A stretch of DNA of 64,000 nt, taken from contig NZ_MAOC01000026.1 of the NCBI RefSeq assembly GCF_001884135.1, positions 124,001 through 188,000 of the forward strand, written 5' to 3'. Positions within the stretch are counted from its first letter, which is position 1, and each line of letters opens with the position of its first letter. This DNA is from Bacillus nitratireducens. GTDB taxonomy: Bacteria; Bacillota; Bacilli; Bacillales; Bacillaceae_G. Positions 8,096 through 15,817 of this stretch are shown here, in pieces. A model generated the notes under the pieces. The model was not told the DNA's origin and made no database searches. It saw only the letters and a list, made by a program, of their open reading frames with translations. A program made the translations under genes and the position numbers.

Positions 8096-9181
8096 TTGAA
8101 ATCGAAAGTGCACTTTTGGACATTAGAAGTGCTAATGGTTGTAGGAATTATATTTATTTGCACAAAAATATCGTTTCTATTTCAACCGATTGGTATCTTC
8201 ATATCAACATTATTTTTCCCAATTTTAATCGCGTTATTTTTATACTTCATTTTTAATCCATTGTTAGTCTTTTTGGAGAATAAAAAAGTACCGAGAGGTT
8301 TAGCGATTTTACTATTGTATCTTTTTATCATCACATTAACTGGAGTTGCTATTGGAGTAGTCGTTCCAACCATCTCACAGCAGCTAATGGATTTAGTGAA
8401 AAACATGCCGACTTATATAAAAGAGGGAAAAGTATACATACAAGATCTATCCCATCATAGATTATTTGAATGGCTATCTACACAAAACTACGTTTCCATT
8501 GAGACAATTGAGAAAAATGCAATTGAATACTTAAAGGAAATACCAAACACAATTACGTCGAGTGCAACGGCTTTATTTGGTATTATCACGAACGTGGCAT
8601 TAGTTATTTTTACAGTACCGTTCATTTTATTTTATATGTTTAAAGATGGACATGCATTTCCAGGAAAAGCCGTTAGTGTATTACCAGAGTCTTACCGTGA
8701 AGAGGGACTTCGTATCATAAAGGAAACGAACGAAACATTATCTGCATATATTCAAGGGCAAGCGCTCGTTTGTATGTTTATTGGTGCCTTTACATTTACT
8801 GGTTATTTAATCATCGGTTTACCGTATGCATTCGTTTTAGGGATTATCGCAGCACTTACAAACATTATTCCAAATTTGGGCCCGTTTATCGGAGCAGCAC
8901 CAGCTGTCATTGTAGGTCTGTTCGTTTCTCCAATGCAAGCTCTGTACGTAATTATTATTGTAACGATAGTACAGCAGTTTGAAAGTAACATCATTTCACC
9001 GCGTATTATGAGCTCGAAATTAAACATTCACCCGTTAACGATCATTATTCTTATTTTAGGGGTAGGTAATTTCGCGGGAATCATCGGAATGATTTTAGCA
9101 GTGCCAGTTTATGCGGTAACGAAAACAGTTGTTTCGAACTTAGTGAGATTGTTTAAGACGAAACGAAGTAATCGGAAATAG
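8096..9181 (+). CDS. AI-2E family (PerM/YtvI-type) membrane transporter
   Basis: 361 residues from the TTG at 8096, which follows AAGGAGG by 8 bp; the upstream in-frame ATG at 8060 lies within a possible promoter (TACAAT) and is rejected. Multi-pass protein with the family pattern: two hydrophobic hairpins at the N-terminus, a soluble region at about 75-150, then Q-G-Q-A-L-V, L-G-I-I-A-A-L-T-N-I-I-P-N-L-G-P-F-I-G and a long C-terminal membrane block. Members export small molecules or ions; the substrate here is unknown. Confidence 0.88.
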   Translation: MKSKVHFWTLEVLMVVGIIFICTKISFLFQPIGIFISTLFFPILIALFLYFIFNPLLVFLENKKVPRGLAILLLYLFIITLTGVAIGVVVPTISQQLMDLVKNMPTYIKEGKVYIQDLSHHRLFEWLSTQNYVSIETIEKNAIEYLKEIPNTITSSATALFGIITNVALVIFTVPFILFYMFKDGHAFPGKAVSVLPESYREEGLRIIKETNETLSAYIQGQALVCMFIGAFTFTGYLIIGLPYAFVLGIIAALTNIIPNLGPFIGAAPAVIVGLFVSPMQALYVIIIVTIVQQFESNIISPRIMSSKLNIHPLTIIILILGVGNFAGIIGMILAVPVYAVTKTVVSNLVRLFKTKRSNRK

Positions 9182-9193
9182 AAAAAATTAGGG

Positions 9194-9227
9194 AAGATAC
9201 ACCGCTGAAAAAGTGGTGTATCTTTTC
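9194..9227. terminator. bidirectional terminator between transporter and yrzI array
   Basis: A 10-bp stem AAGATACACC / GGTGTATCTT (9194-9203 with 9215-9224) with T-runs on both strands. It ends the AI-2E gene on the plus strand and may also end the YrzI array on the minus strand. Between it and 9413 I see only a 19-codon minus ORF starting at 9376 after GAAAGGAG, without recognisable similarity. Confidence 0.75.
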
Positions 9228-9413
9228 AAATTTTTAGAGTGTATGAAATGCGTATTATTATATATTTTTTACACATCAAATTAACTGCAACGCATGTATA
9301 AATTATTCCTGCTAAACTACGTGGAATCCCTCTGAACTATCCAAATCATTTCTTTACACTGCGTTATTAACATCATAATCGACTCCTTTCGTTTCTAATA
9401 TAATTTCAAATAA

Positions 9414-9554
9414 TTATAGGTGAGTGTAGTACTTGCTTCTACGATCACGAATTTCATCTATAATCTTTTTATATTGTTTCTGTTGTTTTACTTCATCTGC
9501 AGATATAGTTTCTTTTTGAATCGTAATGGTTAAAAAGAAAAGGTGAAACTTCAT
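9414..9554 (-). CDS. YrzI family small protein, copy 1
   Basis: 46 residues beginning M-K-F-H-L-F-F-L-T-I-T-I-Q-K and ending in R-S-K-Y-Y-T-H-L. The hydrophobic N-terminal dozen, Q-K, and charged helical rest are the YrzI small-protein pattern. An ATG at 9558 in another frame is too close to the site AAAGGAGG. It is the last of five tandem copies in transcription order and pairs with copy 2 as the likely duplicate of the copy 4/copy 5 unit. The family is described as small, possibly sporulation-associated, with unknown biochemical role. Confidence 0.8.
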   Translation of the reverse strand: MKFHLFFLTITIQKETISADEVKQQKQYKKIIDEIRDRRSKYYTHL

Positions 9555-9581
9555 ACATGAATTCCTCCTTTCAAATCGGAA

Positions 9582-9722
9582 TTACAGGTGACTACAATAG
9601 TGACTTTGTCGTTCTTTGACGTTGTCCATAGCCTGTTCAATTTGTCGGTCATGAAGCGTATCAGACTCAGATAGTTTGTTTTTTTGAATCGTAATAGTTA
9701 AAAAGAATACTTTGAATTTCAT
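9582..9722 (-). CDS. YrzI family small protein, copy 2
   Basis: 46 residues, M-K-F-K-V-F-F-L-T-I-T-I-Q-K at the start and V-K-E-R-Q-S-H-Y-C-S-H-L at the end. The binding site AAAGGGG precedes the ATG. Its C-terminal half is nearly the same as copy 5 (Q-I-E-Q-A-M-D-N-V-K-E-R-Q versus Q-I-E-K-A-M-N-D-V-K-E-R-Q), and the bases after both stops are alike, indicating duplication of a two-gene unit. Confidence 0.8.
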   Translation of the reverse strand: MKFKVFFLTITIQKNKLSESDTLHDRQIEQAMDNVKERQSHYCSHL

Positions 9723-9748
9723 TGGATTTTTACCCCTTTATAATTTAT

Positions 9749-9892
9749 TTAGTAAAGACGGTTGTAATAAGAGGACTGTCGTTCTTTTACTTCGTCCATA
9801 ATATTTTTAATTTGTTGTTCGTGAGAAAGTTCATCTTTTGAAAGTTTACGTTTTTGAATGGTAATCGTTAAAAAGAAAGCTTTAAATTTCAT
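9749..9892 (-). CDS. YrzI family small protein, copy 3
   Basis: 47 residues starting M-K-F-K-A-F-F-L-T-I-T-I-Q-K-R-K-L-S and ending Q-S-S-Y-Y-N-R-L-Y. AAAGGGG precedes the ATG, as in copy 2. It is the middle copy of the array. N-terminal residues 1-14 are almost invariant between copies 1, 2 and 3, whereas the tails differ, so the hydrophobic head is the conserved functional part. Confidence 0.8.
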   Translation of the reverse strand: MKFKAFFLTITIQKRKLSKDELSHEQQIKNIMDEVKERQSSYYNRLY

Positions 9893-9921
9893 TAGGATAT
9901 TGCCCCTTTAAAAATATATTT

Positions 9922-10065
9922 TTAATACATTTGCGTATAGTATGAACTTTTAATGTCAGTTATTTTATCAGTCATTTGTTTTAATTGTTGTTTACGAATG
10001 ATTTCATCTTCAGATAAAGTGTTTTTCTGAAGTACAGTCGTAAAAAAGAAAATATGAAAAGTCAT
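9922..10065 (-). CDS. YrzI family small protein, copy 4 (divergent)
   Basis: 47 residues, M-T-F-H-I-F-F-F-T-T-V-L-Q-K at the start and S-S-Y-Y-T-Q-M-Y at the end. It is the most divergent copy: the T-I-T-I of the head is T-T-V-L. AAAGGAGG and the bases around the start resemble those of copy 1, which together with the copy 5/copy 2 match supports an ancestral two-gene duplication. Confidence 0.75.
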   Translation of the reverse strand: MTFHIFFFTTVLQKNTLSEDEIIRKQQLKQMTDKITDIKSSYYTQMY

Positions 10066-10092
10066 AAATGAATTCCTCCTTTGGAAAAGGAA

Positions 10093-10233
10093 TTACAGGT
10101 GATCACAATAAAGCGCTTGGCGCTCCTTAACATCATTCATAGCTTTTTCAATTTGCTCATTATGGAAAATTTCATCTTTGGAAATTGTATTTCTTTGAAT
10201 CGTAATACTTAAAAACAATACGCTAATAGTCAT
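10093..10233 (-). CDS. YrzI family small protein, copy 5
   Basis: 46 residues from the ATG at 10233 (site GAAAGGAG). A longer open frame reaches 10338 but crosses a terminator hairpin and has no site. The protein is M-T-I-S-V-L-F-L-S-I-T-I-Q-R then R-Q-A-L-Y-C-D-H-L at the end. First copy in transcription order. Only about 50 bp separate it from the upstream terminator T-run, with no clear promoter in between. Confidence 0.8.
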   Translation of the reverse strand: MTISVLFLSITIQRNTISKDEIFHNEQIEKAMNDVKERQALYCDHL

Positions 10234-10284
10234 CGAATGTTGCTCCTTTCTTAAAAAAATAATGTAAGAGACTAAAAAATCGCA

Positions 10285-10363
10285 CAAAAAAGCCACAGGA
10301 AGATATAGTTCTCCTATGGCTAGGCGTGAAAAAGCCACAGGAAAGTATACGACCTCCTGTGGC
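10285..10363 (-). terminator. two twin terminators upstream of the yrzI array
   Basis: Read on the minus strand, two successive hairpins share the stem GCCACAGGA. Stem arms are 10334-10342/10355-10363, then TTTTT; and 10291-10300/10312-10321, then TTTTTTG. They follow the 32-aa peptide ORF and precede YrzI copy 5. Twin terminators of near-identical sequence suggest duplication, and their position suggests they limit readthrough into the array. Confidence 0.75.
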
Positions 10364-10397
10364 GAATTTATGAATTAATAGAAATAAAGTACGATTT

Positions 10398-10496
10398 TCA
10401 ATTCTCCGTTAGGGTGGTCGAATTCATATTCAATTGTCCGAAAAACAAAGGTGCAGTTAACGCTAATGTTAAAGCATGTAATTGTAATTTCATCAT
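10398..10496 (-). CDS. 32-residue hydrophobic peptide ORF upstream of the yrzI array
   Basis: ATG-ATG start 9 bp after AAAAGGAGG. The peptide begins M-M-K-L-Q-L-H-A-L-T-L-A-L-T-A-P-L-F-F-G-Q and ends in polar T-E-N. The hydrophobic core resembles a short signal or leader peptide, with six Leu in the first 17 residues. It is followed by the twin terminators at 10285-10363. Whether it is a functional peptide or an attenuation leader is not known; I recognise no family. Confidence 0.5.
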   Translation of the reverse strand: MMKLQLHALTLALTAPLFFGQLNMNSTTLTEN

Positions 10497-10673
10497 TTCC
10501 TTCGACCTCCTTTTAGAATATTTTTCTTACGTTAGTAATTATATACAATTAATGGATAATTGTAAACATAAAAAGTGAAAATTTTTAATTTTGATTAAAA
10601 TGCGTATATTTTAAAGGGTTTTGAGAAGAAGTATTGTAATGAACGAAATATCGATAAAAATGGGGGATGCTAA

Positions 10674-11267
10674 ATGAAATATATGCATCGTAATGTGGTT
10701 GTTATGCTAACAATTTTTTTATTTATTACTGCTTGTTCTAGCGGAGAAAGAATAAAAGAAATATCTGATATTGAACCTGGTGCTTTTAAGAAATATGCTG
10801 GGACATATGTTGGTAATAACTCAGATGTGGTTGCAATTGTTAATCATTTACCCGGTGGTGAAACATTTCAAAGTATAAGTTTAGAGAATGAAAGTATAAA
10901 GGTGAACTATGGTGCACGAGGGAATGGAGCCCTTACAGAAGATATGGTTGAGACGTATTGGTTTGATGGTAAGGATACGATGAAGAAGAATTTTCTCTTT
11001 AATACTATTTATCTTGCGGTTTTAGTACCGAATGCGAAAGGGTATGAGTTTCAGATTGAAAATCAAAGCTTTACATTAAAAAGAGAGGAACTTTTACCCA
11101 TACTGTATAAAGAACTTAATGATTTACCAAGGGATGATCTTATATGGAATATGGGAATCGTAATGAATTTCTTTTACGGTAATCAAGAAAAAATAGAAAA
11201 GCTAGTTAATAATAAAGATTTTCGAAAGCAATTTTTTAATGAACATCCTGTGCGTGAATCTAAGTGA
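10674..11267 (+). CDS. DUF4825-like lipoprotein
   Basis: 197 residues. The signal peptide ends with the lipobox I-T-A-C at about residue 21. The mature part has Y-A-G-T-Y-V-G-N-N-S-D-V-V-A-I-V-N-H-L-P-G-G, followed by strands I-S-L-E-N-E-S-I-K-V-N-Y; this is the pattern I associate with DUF4825 proteins. The site GGGGG lies before the ATG. It is monocistronic, closed by the terminator at 11325. Function unknown. Confidence 0.6.
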   Translation: MKYMHRNVVVMLTIFLFITACSSGERIKEISDIEPGAFKKYAGTYVGNNSDVVAIVNHLPGGETFQSISLENESIKVNYGARGNGALTEDMVETYWFDGKDTMKKNFLFNTIYLAVLVPNAKGYEFQIENQSFTLKREELLPILYKELNDLPRDDLIWNMGIVMNFFYGNQEKIEKLVNNKDFRKQFFNEHPVRESK

Positions 11268-11324
11268 TATGGAGGAAGAGGTGGTTATTTAACGATTGAA
11301 AATAAGGACATTTTTTAAAGGGGG

Positions 11325-11352
11325 TCATTCAGTATCGAATGATTCTTTTTTT
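11325..11352 (+). terminator. terminator after the DUF4825-like lipoprotein gene
   Basis: Stem TCATTC/GAATGA extended by G-U pairs (11325-11330 with 11337-11342), followed by TTCTTTTTTT. Confidence 0.65.
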
Positions 11353-11394
11353 GATGAAAATTATGGAAAAAAATATAACGTTGTGCTATGGTTA

Positions 11395-11408
11395 ATTACA
11401 TAAGTAAT
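11395..11408 (+). promoter_or_regulatory. palindrome, candidate GntR operator
   Basis: ATTAC-ATAA-GTAAT, a 14-bp inverted repeat 28 bp before the GntR gene start, within the likely promoter. The position suits autorepression by the YtrA/YhcF-type GntR regulator encoded next. The link to that regulator is an inference. Confidence 0.45.
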
Positions 11409-11436
11409 GAACCTATGAACCTAAGGTGGTGAAATC

Positions 11437-11817
11437 GTGAAACCTACTCTAGAACAAAATAAGTTAATATACATACAAATTGCAGAAACAATTGAATCTG
11501 ATATTTTAAAAGACATATTACTTGAAGAAGAACAAGTTCCGTCGACAAATCAATTTGCGAAGATGTTACAAATTAATCCGGCTACAGCTGCAAAAGGAGT
11601 AAATCTACTAGTAGATGAGGGGATTTTATATAAAAAGAGAGGGATCGGGATGTTTGTTACAAAGGGAGCAAAAGAAGTCGTACTAAAAAAAAGACAAAAT
11701 ACATTTATGACCGAGTATTTACCTAAAGTGTGGGAAGAAGCAAAAGTACTAGAAATATCAAAAGACGAATTGATGGACATGATACACAAAATTACGAAGG
11801 AGGGGAAAGAGGGATGA
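11437..11817 (+). CDS. GntR-family regulator, YtrA/YhcF type
   Basis: 126 residues. The N-terminal winged helix-turn-helix spans about 10-75: Y-I-Q-I-A-E-T-I-E-S-D-I at the start, then E-E-Q-V-P-S-T-N-Q-F-A and I-N-P-A-T-A-A-K-G-V-N-L-L. The short C-terminal tail has no effector domain, as in the YtrA subfamily, which represses ABC-exporter operons in Firmicutes. Its stop codon overlaps the next start (ATGA), so regulator and ATPase are translationally coupled. Confidence 0.85.
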   Translation: MKPTLEQNKLIYIQIAETIESDILKDILLEEEQVPSTNQFAKMLQINPATAAKGVNLLVDEGILYKKRGIGMFVTKGAKEVVLKKRQNTFMTEYLPKVWEEAKVLEISKDELMDMIHKITKEGKEG

Positions 11818-12686
11818 TTGCACTTGAAACGAAAGATTTAACGAAAAAATATAAAAAGAAACTAGCTGTAAATGAAGTAACAATTTCATTGGAAGAACAT
11901 AAAATATATGGTTTGCTTGGAAGAAACGGAGCGGGGAAAACAACATTATTAAACATACTTGCAGGTCAAATTATTTCAAGTAGTGGAAGTGTATCTATAT
12001 TTGGTGAAAATGTTTTTGAAAATAGTAAAGCGATGCGAAGCATTTGTTTTGTTAGAGTGAAAGAAGAAGGGCATTTAAGTAATAAAATTAAAGAGATTTT
12101 TGAGCTATGTAACATGTTTTATAAAAATTGGGATCAGAAATATGCTGAAGAACTGGCAGGGAAGTTTCAGCTTAATATGAAAGAGAAATACCATAAATTA
12201 TCACACGGTATGCAAACAGTCGTAGGAATTATTCAAGGATTAGCAAGTAGGGCACCAATTACTATTTTTGATGAGCCGACCACCGGTTTAGACGCAGCAC
12301 ATCGTGAGTTATTTTATAGTTTACTATTAGAAGATTACGGTGAGTATCCTCGAACAATTATACTATCAACACATTTAGTAGAAGAAGTGACCCATGTTAT
12401 TGAAGATGTAATCATCATAAAAGAAGGAAGATTAGTCGTTCAATCATCAGTGGAAGATTTATTACAACAGGGGCATATAATTTCAGGAATAAAAGATAAA
12501 GTAGATGAATTTTCGATAAATAAAAAAATTATAAATCGAGAAGTCTATGGAAATAAAGGCATTACTGTTATATGGGAAGAACTTTCTAATGAAGATTATT
12601 ACTCTCTTGAAAAAGAAGGTTTAGTAATTGATAGAATTACATTACAAAAATTATTTATTCACATAACTGGTGGTGAAGTGAAATGA
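11814..12686 (+). CDS. ABC transporter ATP-binding protein
   Basis: 290 residues from the ATG at 11814 (site AAGGAGGGG). Walker A is G-R-N-G-A-G-K-T-T, the signature is L-S-H-G-M, Walker B is I-T-I-F-D-E-P-T-T-G-L-D, and the switch His is in S-T-H. The LSHGM signature is a variant of LSGGQ, common in YtrB-type ATPases. It sits between GntR and a permease, matching GntR-ABC modules that respond to cell-envelope stress. The substrate is unknown. Confidence 0.88.
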   Translation: MIALETKDLTKKYKKKLAVNEVTISLEEHKIYGLLGRNGAGKTTLLNILAGQIISSSGSVSIFGENVFENSKAMRSICFVRVKEEGHLSNKIKEIFELCNMFYKNWDQKYAEELAGKFQLNMKEKYHKLSHGMQTVVGIIQGLASRAPITIFDEPTTGLDAAHRELFYSLLLEDYGEYPRTIILSTHLVEEVTHVIEDVIIIKEGRLVVQSSVEDLLQQGHIISGIKDKVDEFSINKKIINREVYGNKGITVIWEELSNEDYYSLEKEGLVIDRITLQKLFIHITGGEVK

Positions 12687-13345
12687 AGATGTTAATGAAG
12701 CAGTTGAAGTTACATATTAATTTTCATTATAAAGCAATTTTAATATTTTGGATTGTAGCTTTATTAATAAAAGGGGCTTTAAATGCTGCTCATTTAAATG
12801 AATTGAAAATTAGTTATCTACCCGAAATTATCAATAACCCTTCAATAGCAATTATGATGTTTATAGTAGTCAGTACTTTCAATATACAAGATGATTTATT
12901 TCGTTTAGCTATTTCATTTGGTGTAACGAGAATTCAATATTTCATCGGAGCGATTTGTTATATTGTACTGCAATCTGCGTTATTTTCATTTCTTCAAGTT
13001 ATACTTTTACAAGACATAAAATATAATTTAGGGAATGTTAGCATTGGAGAACAATTAACACAACAATTTATTTTACAATTTTTGTTTTATGTTACGACAG
13101 CATGTTTCTTCCAAGTAGTAGTAGTTTTTAAACAAAGATTTCAGTGGATTGGTCTCATGATTGGTGGAACGCTTTTCTTATCAACAAACAGTTTGCTTTA
13201 TGGAGAAGTAGGGATAAACGGTTTATTATTTACGAGTGATGTATCTTTAATAGATATTCCCTATTTTACTGTAATTTCAATTGGATTAACTAGTCTTTAC
13301 ATCATAACTAGTAGTATATTTATTCGTAAAGTTTCATTCGAGTAA
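12683..13345 (+). CDS. ABC transporter permease-like membrane protein
   Basis: 220 residues with six hydrophobic stretches (near 18-36, 57-75, 85-110, 125-145, 155-172, 190-212). The start overlaps the ATPase stop by 4 bp (ATGA), so it is almost certainly the membrane partner of that ATPase. Sequence conservation in this class is low and I assign no transported substrate. Confidence 0.75.
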   Translation: MKMLMKQLKLHINFHYKAILIFWIVALLIKGALNAAHLNELKISYLPEIINNPSIAIMMFIVVSTFNIQDDLFRLAISFGVTRIQYFIGAICYIVLQSALFSFLQVILLQDIKYNLGNVSIGEQLTQQFILQFLFYVTTACFFQVVVVFKQRFQWIGLMIGGTLFLSTNSLLYGEVGINGLLFTSDVSLIDIPYFTVISIGLTSLYIITSSIFIRKVSFE

Positions 13346-13390
13346 ACGATTTGAAATATTGTTAGATTATTATAGAGAGAAGGAAAGTAA

Positions 13391-13870
13391 ATGGGAGACA
13401 CATCTTCACTAATTACGGTCTTTTTATGTATTGCACTGCTAATTTTTTGGCGACGATATCGTTCTATGTATAAGCCGATAAAGGGAACGGGAAAACGTAT
13501 TTTGTGGCCATTACTATTTTTAACACCGGGGATAATATGGTTTTTTGGACCCGTACATCCAGCACTGTTACAAGTAGTTATAGCAGCATTCATTGGGGGG
13601 CTTTTCGCCGTACCACTTATAATTCTAACAAACTATGAGCGAAGAGATGATGGGAATATTTATACAAAAAAAAGTGCAGCTTTTTTAATTACTTTTATTG
13701 CACTTGTCGTTTTAAGATATGGTTCAAGACAATTTATTGTTGATTTAGATCAAAAAACGATTGGTTTATTATTTTACGTCGTTGCAGTATCGTATATTAT
13801 TCCGTGGAGAATTGCTTGTTATATAAAATTTAGGAAAGTTTTGAGAGAAAATAATAACCATGCCATATGA
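13391..13870 (+). CDS. CcdC-family membrane protein
   Basis: 159 residues with about four or five membrane segments. The N-terminal F-W-R-R-Y-R-S-M-Y-K-P-I-K-G-T-G-K-R-I and the later R-Y-G-S-R-Q-F-I pattern resemble CcdC proteins, associated with cytochrome c maturation in Bacillus. No ccdA/ccdB genes are nearby, so a role in cytochrome assembly is uncertain. Followed by the terminator at 13872. Confidence 0.6.
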   Translation: MGDTSSLITVFLCIALLIFWRRYRSMYKPIKGTGKRILWPLLFLTPGIIWFFGPVHPALLQVVIAAFIGGLFAVPLIILTNYERRDDGNIYTKKSAAFLITFIALVVLRYGSRQFIVDLDQKTIGLLFYVVAVSYIIPWRIACYIKFRKVLRENNNHAI

Positions 13871-13871
13871 A

Positions 13872-13899
13872 AACTTCTCATTTGAGAAGTTTTTTATTT
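13872..13899 (+). terminator. terminator after the ccdC-like gene
   Basis: 9-bp perfect stem AACTTCTCA/TGAGAAGTT (13872-13880 with 13883-13891) followed by TTTTTATTTT. Confidence 0.8.
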
Positions 13900-13989
13900 T
13901 TATATGCAAGCAAATTAATTTGTTGAAGTTCACGCTACCATACAATATGATAAATATAAAAAAATTGAGAGGGAGTAGGGGATATAAAA

Positions 13990-14499
13990 GTGCGTACAAT
14001 TCTACTGTTTTTACAAAACATGCCCATAGATGAAATAGAGAGTATGAGAGAAAAGCACGACCCTTTATTCGGATTAATCCCTCCTCATATAACAATTGTA
14101 TTCCCGTTTGAAAGTTCCATTTTAAATGATGAGCTGGAATTACATATTTTGAAAATGGCGAAAGGGGTTCATCCGATTGAAATTGAGTTTGCTAACCGGA
14201 TAAGTAGCAAGGGAGAGTATCTATTTTTGGAAGTGGAAAGAGGGAAAGAAAAGATAGAAGAATTACACGATAGATTGTATACAGGTCCTTTACTGCAATT
14301 TTTGAGAACGGATATTCCATACATACCACATGTAACAGTTGGGAGAAAAGAAAGTGCCGAGTTAGCAGCTAAAGTAGTAAAGGATATGCCTAGTTTTCAT
14401 GAGAAGTTAAATTGTGTAATTGATAGAATTAGCGTGGAGCGAATTGGAGAGAACGGGGAATCAATTATTGAATTTGAAGTACCATTACAAAAAAGCTGA
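13990..14499 (+). CDS. 2'-5' RNA ligase superfamily protein (YjcG-like)
   Basis: 169 residues from a GTG at 13990 preceded by TAGGGGA. Two H-x-T/S motifs define the 2H phosphoesterase fold: P-P-H-I-T-I-V-F-P-F near residue 35 and I-P-H-V-T-V-G-R near 116. Such enzymes open 2',3'-cyclic or ligate 2'-5' phosphodiesters. It ends in a terminator shared with the convergent pantothenate kinase gene. Confidence 0.85.
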   Translation: MRTILLFLQNMPIDEIESMREKHDPLFGLIPPHITIVFPFESSILNDELELHILKMAKGVHPIEIEFANRISSKGEYLFLEVERGKEKIEELHDRLYTGPLLQFLRTDIPYIPHVTVGRKESAELAAKVVKDMPSFHEKLNCVIDRISVERIGENGESIIEFEVPLQKS

Positions 14500-14516
14500 C
14501 AAAAGTCAGCTTTTTT
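14491..14516. terminator. bidirectional terminator between RNA-ligase-like gene and coaW
   Basis: 10-bp stem AAAAGCTGAC/GTCAGCTTTT around AAAA, T-rich on both strands. It overlaps the 3' end of the RNA-ligase-like gene and abuts the stop of coaW. Confidence 0.85.
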
Positions 14517-15336
14517 ATTTCGAACTATGGAGTAAAGCACCAATTGCACCACTATAACCGCCGTCTTGTAAAAAGACTGGTATTTTGTTTTGATATTCTG
14601 TATAGCTACTAATAATATTTTGAAGATGTACGTTATTACATAGAGTAGAACCGATGTAAATGATATGGTCAATATTTTTTGCTTCGGCGAATTGAAGACT
14701 TAATGCTGTGACGACTTCACCGACAAGTCCTTGAACGGTAGCTAGTATATCTGAACTACTATAATTTGAGTCTGTAATGGCCGCTTTTCCAAAATTGCTA
14801 GCAGTTAAGTTGTTATCAATAGGGGAGAGAATACCGCCATAAATATCTCCAACCGTAATATCTAGACTTTTTCTTGATCCTATATTCGTAAGCGGTAGCA
14901 CATCTTCAAAATGATCTATATTTGTTAATAGTTTTGAAAGACCCATAATTGTTCCGCCGCCAACTCCAGTTCCACCAGCGCGAATGTATTGTTTGTCGTG
15001 AACGTAGTGAATGGAAGTACCTGTACCGATATTTGTTAGGACAAAGTTCTGTATAGCACGTTTTTCTTCTTTTAGTATGAATCGTACTCCCCCTAATGTA
15101 GCTTCGAACTCGTTTAATTCTACTATTTTAAATGAACCTGAAAGTAGTTCTTCTAACTGTTTAGCTTTGCCACCTGTAATGCATAATTGTGTAATTGAAT
15201 TATGACTTTGAAGCCATTCTTTAACTCTTTCTTGTTCATATGAATAAAATTTTTCGAAAACTAATTTGTTCATTTCGTTAAAGTAAGCAATTTTTGTTAA
15301 TGTTCCCCCAGCATCAATACCAACAACATTCCGCAT
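14515..15336 (-). CDS. coaW: type II pantothenate kinase
   Basis: Phosphorylates pantothenate in coenzyme A synthesis. 273 residues, an ASKHA-fold kinase like the staphylococcal type II enzyme. The phosphate-1 loop is [10 protein letters not shown] at the start, the second loop N-I-G-T-G-T-S, and [11 protein letters not shown] follows. The type II enzyme is not feedback-inhibited by CoA in staphylococci. It is followed by the shared terminator and preceded by the FabZ-like gene. Confidence 0.88.
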   Translation of the reverse strand: MRNVVGIDAGGTLTKIAYFNEMNKLVFEKFYSYEQERVKEWLQSHNSITQLCITGGKAKQLEELLSGSFKIVELNEFEATLGGVRFILKEEKRAIQNFVLTNIGTGTSIHYVHDKQYIRAGGTGVGGGTIMGLSKLLTNIDHFEDVLPLTNIGSRKSLDITVGDIYGGILSPIDNNLTASNFGKAAITDSNYSSSDILATVQGLVGEVVTALSLQFAEAKNIDHIIYIGSTLCNNVHLQNIISSYTEYQNKIPVFLQDGGYSGAIGALLHSSK

Positions 15337-15363
15337 TTTCCTACCCCTTACTATGTGATCTGT

Positions 15364-15762
15364 TTAATCAGCTTGATATATTAATAGCTTTTCAATGGTA
15401 ACGATTGATTGACCGTTTACAGAGGCAATTCCTTTCCCAAGAATAAAACCTCGTCTGTTACGTGTTAATTCATAATGTAAGTCAAGTTTATCACCGGGAT
15501 ACGCATTTGCATGAAATTCCACCCCATCTAATGAGGAGAGGAAACCAAGTCCTTCAGATTCACCTGTACTGACAAAGGCACTAAGTTGCGCTAGTGCTTC
15601 TACAATTAACATATGAGGCATATAGTTTTGATTGTTATTAATAAACCACTCATTATTTGTAATCAGTTTGTATCCTGTAGCTGATTGAGATTCTGTAACG
15701 CTTGTAATTTTATCGATCATTAAAAATGGATAGCGATGGGGAAGAGTATCTTTAATATTCAT
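15364..15762 (-). CDS. FabZ-like hotdog protein without the usual catalytic His
   Basis: 132 residues of hotdog fold. L-P-H-R-Y-P-F-L-M-I-D near residue 7 and I-V-E-A-L-A-Q near 55 match 3-hydroxyacyl-ACP dehydratase FabZ. In canonical FabZ the segment before that helix is H-F-P-G-x-P-V-M-P-G, whose His is catalytic. Here it reads W-F-I-N-N-N-Q-N-Y-M-P-H, so His and the Gly turn are missing. The Glu of the active site is retained. It may be a paralogue with altered chemistry or a binding role. A short intergenic gap suggests co-transcription with coaW. Confidence 0.7.
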   Translation of the reverse strand: MNIKDTLPHRYPFLMIDKITSVTESQSATGYKLITNNEWFINNNQNYMPHMLIVEALAQLSAFVSTGESEGLGFLSSLDGVEFHANAYPGDKLDLHYELTRNRRGFILGKGIASVNGQSIVTIEKLLIYQAD

Positions 15763-15786
15763 ATCGTACCTCCAGGAATAATAATA

Positions 15787-15809
15787 CCCCTGCTACAGTT
15801 AAGCAGGGG
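15787..15809 (-). terminator. hairpin between aminotransferase and FabZ-like genes
   Basis: Stem CCCCTGCT/AGCAGGGG (8 bp), loop of 7. On the minus strand it follows the aminotransferase stop and is trailed by TATTATTATT rather than a clean T-run, so it is a moderate terminator or processing hairpin. Confidence 0.5.
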
Positions 15810-15817
15810 AGTTATCA

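Noticed and set aside
9358-9376. 19-codon minus ORF near the end of the yrzI array
   Set aside because: It has a ribosome site but no YrzI similarity and is too short to support.
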